Assembly: GCF_002104995.1 (NCBI RefSeq)
Contig: NW_024468256.1
Location: 454,001-518,000, forward strand
Length of the DNA stretch: 64,000 nucleotides
Origin: Linderina pennispora
Lineage: Eukaryota; Kickxellomycota; Kickxellomycetes; Kickxellales; Kickxellaceae
Direction of reading: 5' to 3'
Shown: piece after piece, positions 53,767 to 63,722 of the stretch
Numbering within the stretch: position 1 is the first letter of the stretch
Layout: every line of letters starts with the position of its first letter
Position numbers and translations under genes: made by a program
The notes under the pieces: generated by a model
Databases searched by the model: none
The model's input: only the letters and a program-made list of their open reading frames with translations
What the model was told of the DNA's origin: nothing

Positions 53767-56229
53767 ATGAACAGCCTCTCGCTGAACAACCTGCTGGAGG
53801 AGTCCAAGCGGCTCAATGCACACCTGGCGTCGTCGGAAATCCCGACCGTCCAGCGCGGAATTGGCCTGCTCGAATCTGAATCGCGCAAGCTTGTTGCGCG
53901 TTCAGTGCGACATGGACGCACCCTCGACCCGCGTGCCCAGTCGCTTCTAGCAAGCTCTGGCGTGGACACTGACGAGCTGATGGAGAGCTCTGCCTCGGCC
54001 GCCTTGCTGAACGCGTTCGAACTGCTGCAGCCAAAGTACGATGCCAATGTCGAGAGCTTCCTGGCACAGCAGCAGGAGCAGTCGATTATCAGCGCCATCG
54101 AGGAGAGCGAGCTGTCGACGCTGGATGATCTTGACCGCCATATGGTGTCGCACATGCAGAGTGTGTGGGAGGACACGCAGAAGCGCCTGTTTGAGGAGCT
54201 GGGTCAGTACCAGGGTATCGACCCGCACTCGATGCTGGACGGCGCCCAGGGGTCATCGGTGTTTGACTTGGGCGGCGTGGACAAGGTCGTGCAGCCGCGT
54301 GTGGCCCGCTATGCCGAGGTCATCAAGTCGCTCAACAACGCGCGCGTGGCGAGCAAGCCGTTTGACCTAGTTGCTGGCCTGGAGAAGGCGTCTTCGGAGA
54401 GCTTCCAAGAGCTCAGGAGCAAGCAGGTTGGGCAGACGTGGAGTCTGCTGGCGTCGTATGCTGCAGGTAACCCAAGCGATGTGGCTAGTGCTGCGTGCAA
54501 GTACTTGGAGAAGACGTTTGTGGAGCATATCGACAACGTCATTGCCCAGTACCCACGCGAGGCTAACGTCGGTGGCGTACCCTCGGTCCACCGCAGAATT
54601 GAAGGGTATCTCAAGATTCATTTTGCTCGCAACTACGCACCAGAGTTTCTCGAGGCATTTGAGAACCAGGCTATCTGGGCGCATATGTACATGCTCTATC
54701 GCTGCGGCTATGCAGAAGAGCTGCTCAAGTACGCAGTGGATCTCGAGGACGTTATTGTCGACAGCGACCCCGGATTTGTCGCTCATCTGAAGGCATTCAT
54801 CAAAGGTGCAGCGCAGGTTCGCAGCTCTATTGCTACTACCAACACATCGCTCCAGGACCCCTACAAGGCCGCTCTATACCGCGTTATTGGCCGCGGTAAC
54901 GTCCCAAAGAAGGCCACTATCGAGGTGACGCAAACCACCGAGGACTACATGTGGGCGCATCTTGCCATGGTGCGCGACTCTGCTAAGCTGGCTGATGCGG
55001 GGCAACCGCGCAGCACGCTCGAGTCGCTCCAGGAGCTGGTACTCAAGTTTGGTCCCAGCCATTTTGACTCGAATGGCGCTAACCCGCTGCTCTACTTCCG
55101 TGTCCTGCTTCTGTGCGGCCTGTTTGCCCATGCCATCGACTACCTCGCGCGGGTCGATCAGTACCAGGTCGAGGCTGTCCACACTGCCATTGCACTGGCG
55201 AACATGGGGCGACTCAGCGTGCCTGGTGGCGATTCGGCAGGCACCTTTACCAACTTCCTGGTTGATGAAGGCGGTCAAACCTCCCTCGACTTTACAAAGC
55301 TGGTTGTCCACTACGCTCGCGCCTTGCCGCCGACCATGACTGATGATGCGGCTCAGTATCTGCTGCTACTAACGCTCCCTGGTCTGGGCAAAGCCGAGCC
55401 TGCCCGTGGGCGGCAAATCCGCCTGTGCCAGCAGGCGCTTATCCATGCGCTTTATGAGAATCGCCAGTACGCCCGCTACCTGGGTGACATCAGTGCCGAT
55501 GGTAAGCACTTGCCTGGCTATCTTGAGAAGTACCTGGTGCTGATGGGGCTGCGTACCTCGGACCAGTTTTCGCAAACGATCGTCAACAAGTTGGCTGACC
55601 ACAGCCGTGATGAAGGCCGACTCACGGATACTGTTATGCTCTATAACCTCGCCAAGCGCCACAGCTCTGTGCTGAACGTGTTGAGCAAGCAGCTGGGCGA
55701 GGTCTTGTTCATGCGCAGCAATGGCCGCAAGAACGAGGCTGATGCACTAGCTGACGTTGAGGGTGTTGCGCGTACAGTGCTACAATATTACAGGCAGCAC
55801 GACAACATTGCTCGCGACCTCGACACCAATGCTGTCTCGACGTGCAACACGCTGCTCGAAATCATCGACTTTTTGCGGGCTCACGAGCGCGGCGCGTATG
55901 AGCAGGCGCTGGAGTTTGTTGCGCACACGGGCCTGCTCCCGCTTTCCGGCGACATTACCGAGGCCACTCAGCACGCCGACCGTATCCGCACCCTGGACGA
56001 CTCGATCACCAAAAACTTCTCGCTGATTCTGCTGGCGGCCATGGACACGTTGCTCAACCTGTACTTGGGTCTGAAGGAATCGGCGTTCCTGGACACTGTG
56101 AAGCAGTCGAATATGCTGATACTGCGTCAAAAGGCGCGTGGCCTGATGGTCTTTGCGGGCATGATCCAGTTCCGCATGCCGTCTGACACCTATGCCAAGC
56201 TTAACCGGATGGACGTCTTTATGAACTAA
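53767..56229 (+). CDS. NIC96: Nucleoporin Nic96/Nup93
   Basis: Scaffold nucleoporin of the inner ring of the nuclear pore complex. Start at ATG 53767 (MNSLSLNNLLEESKRL). The Nic96 domain fills the protein: IPTVQRGIGLLESESRKL near the N terminus, then an alpha-solenoid with VWEDTQKRLFEELG, WSLLASYAAGNPSDVAS, AIWAHMYMLYRCGYAEELL, DYMWAHLAMVRDS, GPSHFDSNGANPLLYFRVLL, CGLFAHAIDYLARVDQY and DAAQYLLLLTLPG. The C terminus RMPSDTYAKLNRMDVFMN also matches. 820 residues, the usual length, and the frame is intact over 2.46 kb. It lies 138 bp after the demethylase on the same strand. Confidence 0.95.
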   Translation: MNSLSLNNLLEESKRLNAHLASSEIPTVQRGIGLLESESRKLVARSVRHGRTLDPRAQSLLASSGVDTDELMESSASAALLNAFELLQPKYDANVESFLAQQQEQSIISAIEESELSTLDDLDRHMVSHMQSVWEDTQKRLFEELGQYQGIDPHSMLDGAQGSSVFDLGGVDKVVQPRVARYAEVIKSLNNARVASKPFDLVAGLEKASSESFQELRSKQVGQTWSLLASYAAGNPSDVASAACKYLEKTFVEHIDNVIAQYPREANVGGVPSVHRRIEGYLKIHFARNYAPEFLEAFENQAIWAHMYMLYRCGYAEELLKYAVDLEDVIVDSDPGFVAHLKAFIKGAAQVRSSIATTNTSLQDPYKAALYRVIGRGNVPKKATIEVTQTTEDYMWAHLAMVRDSAKLADAGQPRSTLESLQELVLKFGPSHFDSNGANPLLYFRVLLLCGLFAHAIDYLARVDQYQVEAVHTAIALANMGRLSVPGGDSAGTFTNFLVDEGGQTSLDFTKLVVHYARALPPTMTDDAAQYLLLLTLPGLGKAEPARGRQIRLCQQALIHALYENRQYARYLGDISADGKHLPGYLEKYLVLMGLRTSDQFSQTIVNKLADHSRDEGRLTDTVMLYNLAKRHSSVLNVLSKQLGEVLFMRSNGRKNEADALADVEGVARTVLQYYRQHDNIARDLDTNAVSTCNTLLEIIDFLRAHERGAYEQALEFVAHTGLLPLSGDITEATQHADRIRTLDDSITKNFSLILLAAMDTLLNLYLGLKESAFLDTVKQSNMLILRQKARGLMVFAGMIQFRMPSDTYAKLNRMDVFMN

Positions 56230-57936
56230 GCCTTTTCTGAATACACCTTTTTCATCGTCCATGGTTCTCGATATATTTGGGTATCCACAAAAAACTGCTT
56301 GCAAAACTTTGGAAGGGCCAATACATGACGCACATGTGCTTACGAGGGAGGCAGACAGGGACTATATCCAGTGCCATAGAGTGGACATGTCGTCCATATC
56401 TGGAACTTTGCGTGAATCGTCCGAACTCATTTCTGCTTGGGCAAGTTTATACTTTTTTGGGATATTGTAGAACTGCCTGGATGATTGGTGTTCGCTGCCT
56501 TTTATTTGCGAGAATTAAATATATAGACATCCAGGCCCAGCAGATATATGCTCACATTCCTTAGACAGCTAGCGAACTGGCTTTAAGGCTAGTTGAAGCA
56601 AAAGAGTATCAATAAATATGTCGACCAAAGAAACACAAGAAGACTTGGAATCGATAGAGGCATAGCCACAGACAAGGTAGTCTAGCGTTTTGGCCAGAGT
56701 GATCACCCTGGCGATTTCTCCCTACTCGGGCATTGATTATTTGTTACTGGAAAGTACTGACTACGTTCGCTAAAGCCCAGCTGTGATACACCAAGCGGCA
56801 TTTAACTTGACACTCTTTTGCAACCATGCATACAGTTGTGTGATAGAGGGATCAGCATGTGCGGCTTCACGGGGCACGATAGACATTCATCCTGCTGCGG
56901 GATCTTCTTGTGGTGATCCCTTCACTAACGCTATGTTGCTCCAGCCCAATGTGCTAAGGGTGACGTAGTGGACAAGTTAATTGGTTCAACGCCTTGTTCA
57001 AAAGCAAGGGACTGGAAAAGCCACGCTGGCACAGAGTAATGTAATCTCTTTCAGCCTCTCGTATATGTACAATGGGCATATTTATTTACGGTATATACAC
57101 AGCACCATGGATATATTGAATGCGTAGGATGCAATGTATTCTTTCAATTATATCCAAAAGCACAAAAGGATGGCATGCGGCGACACTAAATAGTATATCT
57201 AGAGAATATGCTCATTCATAGTATGCAGTATTGGATCTCCAATAGATCAAACAGGTTTACAGCGTACTGTGTCTGCATATTCATGGTGCGCGGACACCAA
57301 CACGCTAATACGTTAAACAAGCCTATTTATTGCCACTTTCCTATTCATGAAAAGCCGCGTAGCCGCCCATTCCAAACTAGCTTCCATACCATTTAAGTAG
57401 GATCGAAAATTGTGCATCACTGGCTGGCCATGGCGTAATAATATAGCGGTCTGACTATTTCCTCCTCCTCATTTGTGCTCCTTGGCTTTTAGTACTATTT
57501 CCTACTCAGACACTGCCATTTTTACTCAGTACTCTCATTCAGCGGTGTTGGTATGCGCGAATCGGAATGATAGTAGTCATGCAAGGATTGTTTGAGTATA
57601 GTCGACGTATGGTCGGCTTCACAGGCTATTGGGAGTTGAATACAATGTACTTCGAGAAGCTATAACTGTGAGTAGTTGTATATAGCGCCCCATTATATTT
57701 TTATTATTTCAAATGCTTGCAGAATCAGCTAGAACATATGATTCATTCTAATCACTCCCTATCTGTCACAGAAAATACCCGATATGCCTGTCGTGGTAAT
57801 AGTGTAGTCTGACTCGCCCGCGCGGCCACCACACACTGTTGATTTTTATCTACTCTCACTAGATACTATCATGATCGTACCCCAGTATGAGGCTATGCGG
57901 CTTGCCTTGCAGGCTTGCATCAATTTGTCTGCCCTG
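56230..57936. other. Gene-poor AT-rich region
   Basis: About 1.7 kb with no ORF that resembles a protein, no tRNA and no clear repeat. It follows the C-terminal end of the FAS-KS remnant, where the phosphopantetheinyl-transferase domain of a fungal FAS would lie, but I see no trace of that domain. Confidence 0.5.
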
Positions 57937-59458
57937 TCACAAAAAAGGATAGAAGCTGTATGTCGTAGAGATTGGGTCATACCTGGCCCTTGCTGCAGAG
58001 TCCATGTATACATATGGCTCTTGTTCAAGTGTGAATAGCAGTGCATTCTTCACCTGTACAAACGTGTGGTTACCAACAAGCACATCCTGTCAGTAGCGGT
58101 TTGCTTTTTGTTCGCGCTCTTTCACCTTGCGGCGGTATTGATCAAGTGCTTCTTGTGAAAGAACTGCGTGCACAAAGTCTGGGTGGAGAACAAGAATCTC
58201 TCCACCAACCTGATCGAACCCGAATGATGTAAGAAGTGCGGCACTAATCTCCGGCGTCTGGATTGACTTGCTTGGGGAAAACAGGGTGGCTGCACTCTAC
58301 AAGCTCGGATGTGACGTTGTCCAGATTGTGATTTCCTGGCAGGATTCCGGTCTGCATGCACTGAATCACATCGTTGAGCATCCAGGCCGCCACCGGCCCT
58401 CTGGGGTGTCCAGATCAGCTACTTCTGGCACACTGCAGGAAGAGCATACCCATGTGATCGACCAGCAGCTCAAGAAGCTTGGCCGCATGCATGGGGTTTG
58501 TTTTTATCGCTGGCAACTGTGGACGTTGCATGCAGAGATATCATATCAACGTCGTCTGTTGTCAGCCCCCATGTTGCTAGCGAGCCGCGCAGTGGAGAGA
58601 TGACGGGGTCGTTCCTCTAGAATTCGTCGCTCCATATGTCCTGTGCATTTTTGATTATTTCCTGTGCCTTTCTTTCAATACAGATTTCGTTCGACCGCAC
58701 AAACTCTTCATCGTCAAACTTGGAGCTGTTATGCAAAGCTTCGAGAGCTTCAAGCTCAGTCTGTAGCCCCTCCTTCTCCTCTTGTGTCCATGAACTGATG
58801 TCTGCCAGCTTAGCCTGAAGTTTGCGATGGCGGTACCTGAAATCAAGCATGAGCGAAGGTATTGCGCTCGGTGACTCCCGAACTGTCGTCAGAATCCCTT
58901 GACCTGGTGCAGGTACTGTGCGGCCTTCCTTATCTGTTGCAGTCGCTGTCATAGCAGGAACGCCGTATATAGGCGCTCCGCACTCAATTGCAGCACTTGC
59001 AGACATCAGAATCAGTATTCCCGACCCAATGCTCTCAACAAACCCACTGCGGGTGGTTGCGCACAGGCGAGACATTTCTTTAGCGTGTACGGCCTATCGC
59101 ATGCTCCTCCAGTGCATCAGTGGTTGCCTTAATCTGCGCTGTTGTAGAGGCGACATTATGTGAATACGAGTCAGATGCATCCGGCAATCATCACCTTCGC
59201 TTTCCCCGACTGGATTGTCTCCATGGCAACATCCAGTGATATGGCCACTGTTCCACATGCACCAGCAGTAGCTTTGATCGGACCTGAGGACGACACGAGT
59301 AACATGTTTGTCCAATCTGCAACTGTGTTGATGGATAGCTCTTGAGTGGTATTAGTTGTTGTAGGCCTGGGGCACACGGTGGGTGATGTAGGACAAAAGG
59401 AGGAAACAAATAGCGAGAAATGAAAAATACCTGATATGTGAATGCGTGTATTTTTCAT
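57937..59458 (-). pseudogene. FAS alpha-subunit ketosynthase and C-terminal remnant
   Basis: Matches only the last part of a fungal FAS alpha subunit. Beginning near 59350 it reads ELSINTVADWTNMLL, SSSGPIKATAGACGTVAIS (KS nucleophile Cys retained), SGKAKVMIAGC, TTRSGFVESIGSGILILMS, GAPIYGVPAMTATATDKEG and VPAPGQGILTT. The KS histidine motifs are [13 protein letters not shown] (HATST where HGTST is usual) and SGHPRGPVAAWMLND. Then come ISAALLTSFGFDQVGGEIL, VLHPDFVHAVLS and a C-terminal YWQDVLVGNHTFVQVKN. At 58617-58619 there is an in-frame TAG between WSDEF and [11 protein letters not shown], where the family has Tyr. Several +1 shifts also occur. The upstream KS half and the PPT domain are absent. 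An ATG at 59458 opens the region, but its first codons are not FAS-like. Probably a broken duplicate. Confidence 0.8.
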
Positions 59459-59664
59459 GTAGCACGAATTCTGAATCAGCTATCAAGCGATGGTATCTTA
59501 AACCAGAGGTGTGCGAGCGGTGTGAGCATATCAGCAACACAAAGTGACAGAGTCAAGTATTATATTGAATGTGAAGCTAAAGAGAAGAAGGAAGGGAAAG
59601 GTGAGCACAAAGTTTTTTATCCCGCTGCTTTCTTTTATTTTTGGCTCTGCCACGTGAGCGATGG

Positions 59665-59671
59665 TATAAAA
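59665..59671 (+). promoter_or_regulatory. TATA box of a small ORF
   Basis: TATAAAA, 61 bp before the ATG at 59732. Confidence 0.45.
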
Positions 59672-59731
59672 CCTATGTAGCTCACAGTAATCGGATTTTG
59701 GAGATTCTAACAGTAGAAACTATTCGAATCA

Positions 59732-60007
59732 ATGCTGGAACAGCCTCCCAGAGGTGCTCGGCAACGCATCCTTGATCCAGCTTATTCTAGATTTGGTACT
59801 CTGGTTGTGCTCCATGCGGACGTATCTGTAGACTCCATCCAGACTTTGTGTGCCAGTAGAATGTGGAGAAGTAAATCTCAGCAAGTGCGCGTCATTCTGC
59901 GGAAATTAGAGGGTAAATCGTTTCTGTTTATCCAGTCCGACCATAGTGCGGAATGTCGGCTGCCAATGCAGTTTTGTACTCAACCGTGCCAATCGCAAAG
60001 CAAGTAG
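59732..60007 (+). CDS. Small TATA-led ORF, hypothetical 91-residue protein
   Basis: No family recognised. ATG start, 91 residues beginning MLEQPPRGARQRIL. A TATAAAA box 61 bp upstream is the main support. The middle part, FGTLVVLHADVSVDSIQTL then VRVILRKLEGKSFLFIQ, has alternating hydrophobic residues and could form two beta strands and a helix; three Cys lie toward the end (AECRLPMQFCTQPC). No signal peptide or membrane segment. Because nearby genes have frameshifts, the true frame may extend. Chance occurrence remains possible. Confidence 0.35.
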   Translation: MLEQPPRGARQRILDPAYSRFGTLVVLHADVSVDSIQTLCASRMWRSKSQQVRVILRKLEGKSFLFIQSDHSAECRLPMQFCTQPCQSQSK

Positions 60008-60336
60008 GAAAGCACTGGCTCCTGCCATGCATCTTGCATACTTTTTCGTGTGCTGCTAGGTTCTGAACATGCTACCAAGCTCTAGCACGTTGGCCTGCTT
60101 CTCATGTGCAGTCCTTGGCTACAAAATATTCGGTGGCCAATCGCTCATGAAGATCACTGCACATTTCTGACCTCGAACAGACCGGTCCGGAAACCATTCG
60201 CTATGGTCCTGGCAATTAGCCAGCTTTCACCTCCCAAGGGCGCATCGTTATAAATGGCGCACGCTTTCAATGCGACTGGCACAGGTGTCCTTTATTCTCT
60301 TCATCTCTGAAACATAATAACTATATCTCGTCCATA
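60008..60336 (+). other. P450 promoter region
   Basis: About 330 bp with a TATA box at 60249 and no other visible feature. Confidence 0.5.
60249..60255 (+). promoter_or_regulatory. TATA box of the P450 gene
   Basis: TATAAAT, 88 bp before the ATG at 60337. Confidence 0.55.
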
Positions 60337-61908
60337 ATGTCCAATCTGCTTCCAATCGATAAACTGGGAGGATGTGCTTGAGCGCCTCGAGGCTATCAGC
60401 GCTGCCAAGATCACAGGAACCCTCGCTGCCGCTATTCTCGGGTGCAAGGTCATCTACGCGCTTTTCTTCTCCCCGCTGCGCAACATCCCCGGCCCGTTCC
60501 TTGCACGTCTAACCAGTCTGCGTGCCAGGCTCATCAATGCAACAGGGAAAATTGGAAACACAGCACGCAAGGAGTACCTGCAGTATGGCGACGTTTACGT
60601 TCTTGAGCCCAATGCAGTTGTAGTTGGTGACCCCTCTGATGCACGCGTCGTGCTTGGATCGCACGCGTTTGTCAAAAGCCCATTCTATGAGGGCATGGAC
60701 GCGATGGGTATCCAGAACACTCTGTCGGGGCGAGACCCTGAGTTTGTCAAGATGCGCAAGCGCCAGATCGGGCCGTACTTCAACCAGGCGCACATGGCCA
60801 AGATGGAGCAGACCATCATTAACCACGGAATCCTGTCGCTCAAAGAACGGTGGGATTCCCAGCTGGTGCAGTCAGCCAATGGCAAGATTGAGATCAACTA
60901 CGACCGCGACTTTGGCCTTGCTGCATTTGACATTATCGGCTCGCTGGCGTTTGGCCAAGAGTTCAACTGCCTCAAAAACGACGACAATACAGTGATGCGG
61001 TGGGTTGATGCTACGGTCAAGCTGTTTGGCGCGCATTCCATGTTCCATGCACTGCGGCGGTTCCCTGGATCGCTGGCTGTTCTCAGCTGGCAGAGACAGT
61101 TTGACAAGTTCTACAAGTTTGGGCAAGAGTGTGTCGCGCGCCGCAAGGAGTTCCTGGCTAAGGGAGGTGAGAAGCCTCACGATATTTTGCAAGGGTTCCT
61201 CGATGCTCAGGATCCCGAGTCCAAGGTGCAGATGACAGATACGCAGGTGCAGATTGAGGCTAACATTGCGCTGCTTGCTGGTGCCGACACGTCATCCAAC
61301 ACCCTCAAGTGGACAATTCACATGCTGATGTTGCATCCCGAGATACTACGCAAAGGCGGTCCATGAGGTTCGCAGCCGGTTCCCCGCAGACCATGTGATC
61401 ACCAGCGCAGAGGTACGGAAGCATCTGCCATATGTCGAGGCTTGCCTGTACGAGTGCTTGCGCGTCTTCCCTGTGGTCTCTGGCCTCTTCCCACGGGTGT
61501 CTCCTCCGGGTGGTGTGACGTTCAAGGGCCACTTCATCCCTGCTGGCACCGATATCTATGTCAACTTCACTGCGCTGGGAATAAACAAGAACGCATGGGA
61601 AGAGCCGCTCAAGTTCGATCCGTTACGATTCGTCAACAACGAGGAGGCTCGCCGCAACTTCTTTCGGATTCAGCCATGGCGTGCGCATTTGCCCCGGCAG
61701 GCATATGGCCTGGTTCGAACTACACACGATATTCGCCAACATGCTTAAGGACTATGACCTGTCGCTTCCAGCAGACTACACCCACCTCGGCCCGAACGTT
61801 TTGGATGAATCCGGTTACCCGAAACGCATGGATTCTGTCAACTTCCTGGTCACTGTTCCGATCAATGCAGCCCGGGACTGCCGTCTGATCCTCACCAAGC
61901 ACGAGTGA
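60337..61908 (+). CDS. Cytochrome P450 monooxygenase, three +1 frameshifts
   Basis: Haem-thiolate monooxygenase, probably ER-anchored. ATG at 60337 reads MSNLLPID; dropping one A of the A3 run at 60361-60363 continues into NWEDVLERLEAISAAK and the membrane anchor ITGTLAAAILGCKVIYALFF, followed by the proline hinge NIPGPF. The I-helix AGADTS is at about residue 315, the ExxR motif ECLR at about 371, the PERF-like FDPLRF at about 428, and the haem loop FSHGVRICPGRH (Cys about 449) appears after a +1 correction near 61670. Another +1 shift near 61357 joins HPEILRK to AVHEVRSRFP. About 521 residues. Similar overall to fungal microsomal P450s such as the benzoate/fatty-acid hydroxylase groups, but the family cannot be fixed. 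It is convergent with the acyltransferase gene. Confidence 0.9.
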
Positions 61909-62032
61909 CGCAGGTGCGGTTGCTGAATAACATGGACTGAATATTGCCAATTTCCTACCAATGTGTGGTACGTTGATATTTGTTTAACATACCAAGAACT
62001 GTGATGCTTGACAGGGATGTAGTGTACGAGAT

Positions 62033-63448
62033 TTAGTACATAAGCTCGAGGATGCTGTTGCAGAATTCGTTCGTGAAGGAATGCCTGCATCACAGCCGAT
62101 TCTGCAGACACGAACACACGAACATCCTTGCTTGGTGGAGGGCTTGGCATGAAGGCGATAACATTGGCAACAAATCTTGGAATGGGCGTCACTAGAGCAG
62201 GTGCTCCATGTCCGAAATCTGCGTCATACATTCTGAATCTGGTTTGGTTTGACACAAGCAAGTTTGCTCTGTGCGAGGCTGCGTATGCCATGGGCCGAGT
62301 GAAGCCGGTTGGATGCAAATTAATCAAGTCAATGAACCCAGCAATGAGAGGGGCATCGAGGTCATCGACTGCTCGACGTACTGACTCGACGACTGTCGCT
62401 AGGGACTCTATAGTTGTCGGCATTTCGACCTGCTCGAGACTGTTCAGGATGGACTGCGAGGTTAACGCGTTTCCCGAGTAGTCTATATCCGCCATGCCAA
62501 TGCGGTGGCGAATATCACAGATAAGGGCAATGCCTTGCTCAGTCTCTCGGTTGAGCAGCCTGCCAAACATAGTCTGGGTAGATTTTCTGCGCCTGTGCCA
62601 TCGTCTTGGCAATAAGCGCTGTAAGCAGATCATTGTCAGAAACACGCATACCGCTGGAGACATGTCTCAGAACCTGCTGGCGCTAGCACATCGAGCTTTT
62701 GGCGAGTAGCAAGGAATGTATGCCCATCAGCACTAGCCACATTCATTGCCTTGTCCAGGATCCTTCCACGCGAGTTTGGAGACAGCCAGGCCAGAAACGT
62801 CGCAGGTATAGTCGGTGTTGTATACAGCTTTTGAATGAAGTCGCATTGCTCGCGGCGCTCCTCGGACAAGTGACTATCAATCTCTGAGCGGTCGAAGCAG
62901 GGAGAAGGGACGTCAGCCTCAGGATTTCTTGTCAGTTCAGCCCAGCGGTTCACAAAACCAAAGAATCCTATCCCATCAACGACATAGTGTGGGATGTTGA
63001 CAAGCAGGATCGCGCCGCTGTTGTTCTTTAGTCTCACGACATGCACATTCAGCAGCTTCAGGCTCCCATCTGCTCCAGCGCGCGCAATTGGGCCGACAGT
63101 GGCCACCCCGCTTGGCCACGTGTCGGCGCTGAACTGTGCTGCTTTTATTGCGCTGTAGCTGATATTGTCGACAGCTGTCTCGAGGTACTCGGGCATGTTC
63201 AAATCGTCCTTATCAACCACCACCTTGGCTTGGCCATGGCCATCCATGCGGATATATCCTGCAAGTATCGGGTACTTTGCCAGTGTCTTGTAGAAAGCAG
63301 TGCGCAAAGCGTCGGAGTCCATAAAGTCAGGGCTTCCATCGGAGTTCTCATAAAAGAATATGTAAGGGATATTACTGAACGATGTTTGCGTGTCCAGGAC
63401 TGAGAGCGGGAATCCTTGAGACTCGACAGTACTTAAAAAGCCGTCCAT
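62033..63448 (-). CDS. BAHD-type acyltransferase (Transferase family), +1 frameshifts
   Basis: CoA-dependent O- or N-acyltransferase. ATG at 63448 (MDGFLSTVESQGF), supported by a TATA box 76 bp upstream. The first half includes LAKYPILAGYIRMDG and the catalytic HYVVDGIGFFGFVNRW (HxxxD, about residue 153). The second half has MRVSDNDLLTALIAK, DIRHRIGMADIDYSGNA and the structural motif DADFGHGAP (DFGWG in most members, about 411). The end reads FTNEFCNSILELMY before the stop at 62033. Frame changes near 62655, 62550 and 62075 are all +1. About 470 residues, the normal BAHD size. In fungi such enzymes acylate alcohols, sugars or secondary metabolites. With a P450 next to it, tailoring of a small molecule is plausible but unproven. 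Confidence 0.85.
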
Positions 63449-63523
63449 GAGAGTATACAGGTTAGCAAAGTAGTAGGGAGAGATATGCAGAAAGCAGCTT
63501 GCGCATCCAAGGGCGGTTGCTGC

Positions 63524-63529
63524 TTTATA
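63524..63529 (-). promoter_or_regulatory. TATA box of the acyltransferase gene
   Basis: TATAAA on the minus strand, 76 bp before the ATG at 63448. Confidence 0.55.
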
Positions 63530-63722
63530 AATGTCAGGCAGGTGCTGGAAGGCATGGCCCAGCAAACAGTCGTCTTGCTTACGGCAACCACGGCGATACA
63601 CGGGAATCCCCTTGGAAAATTTGCTCGCAGCCAAGAAATCAACGATGCCAGTCAGCTTAATGTCTACAGCGTTTCTTGCATTAAGCAGCATAAATCGGCA
63701 CATTTGATTTTTAGCTAACAAG

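Noticed and set aside
58195-58225. B-box-like GGTTCGATCAGG on the minus strand
   Set aside because: It is part of the FAS C-terminal coding remnant, lacks the final CC of a B box, and has no A box or cloverleaf around it.
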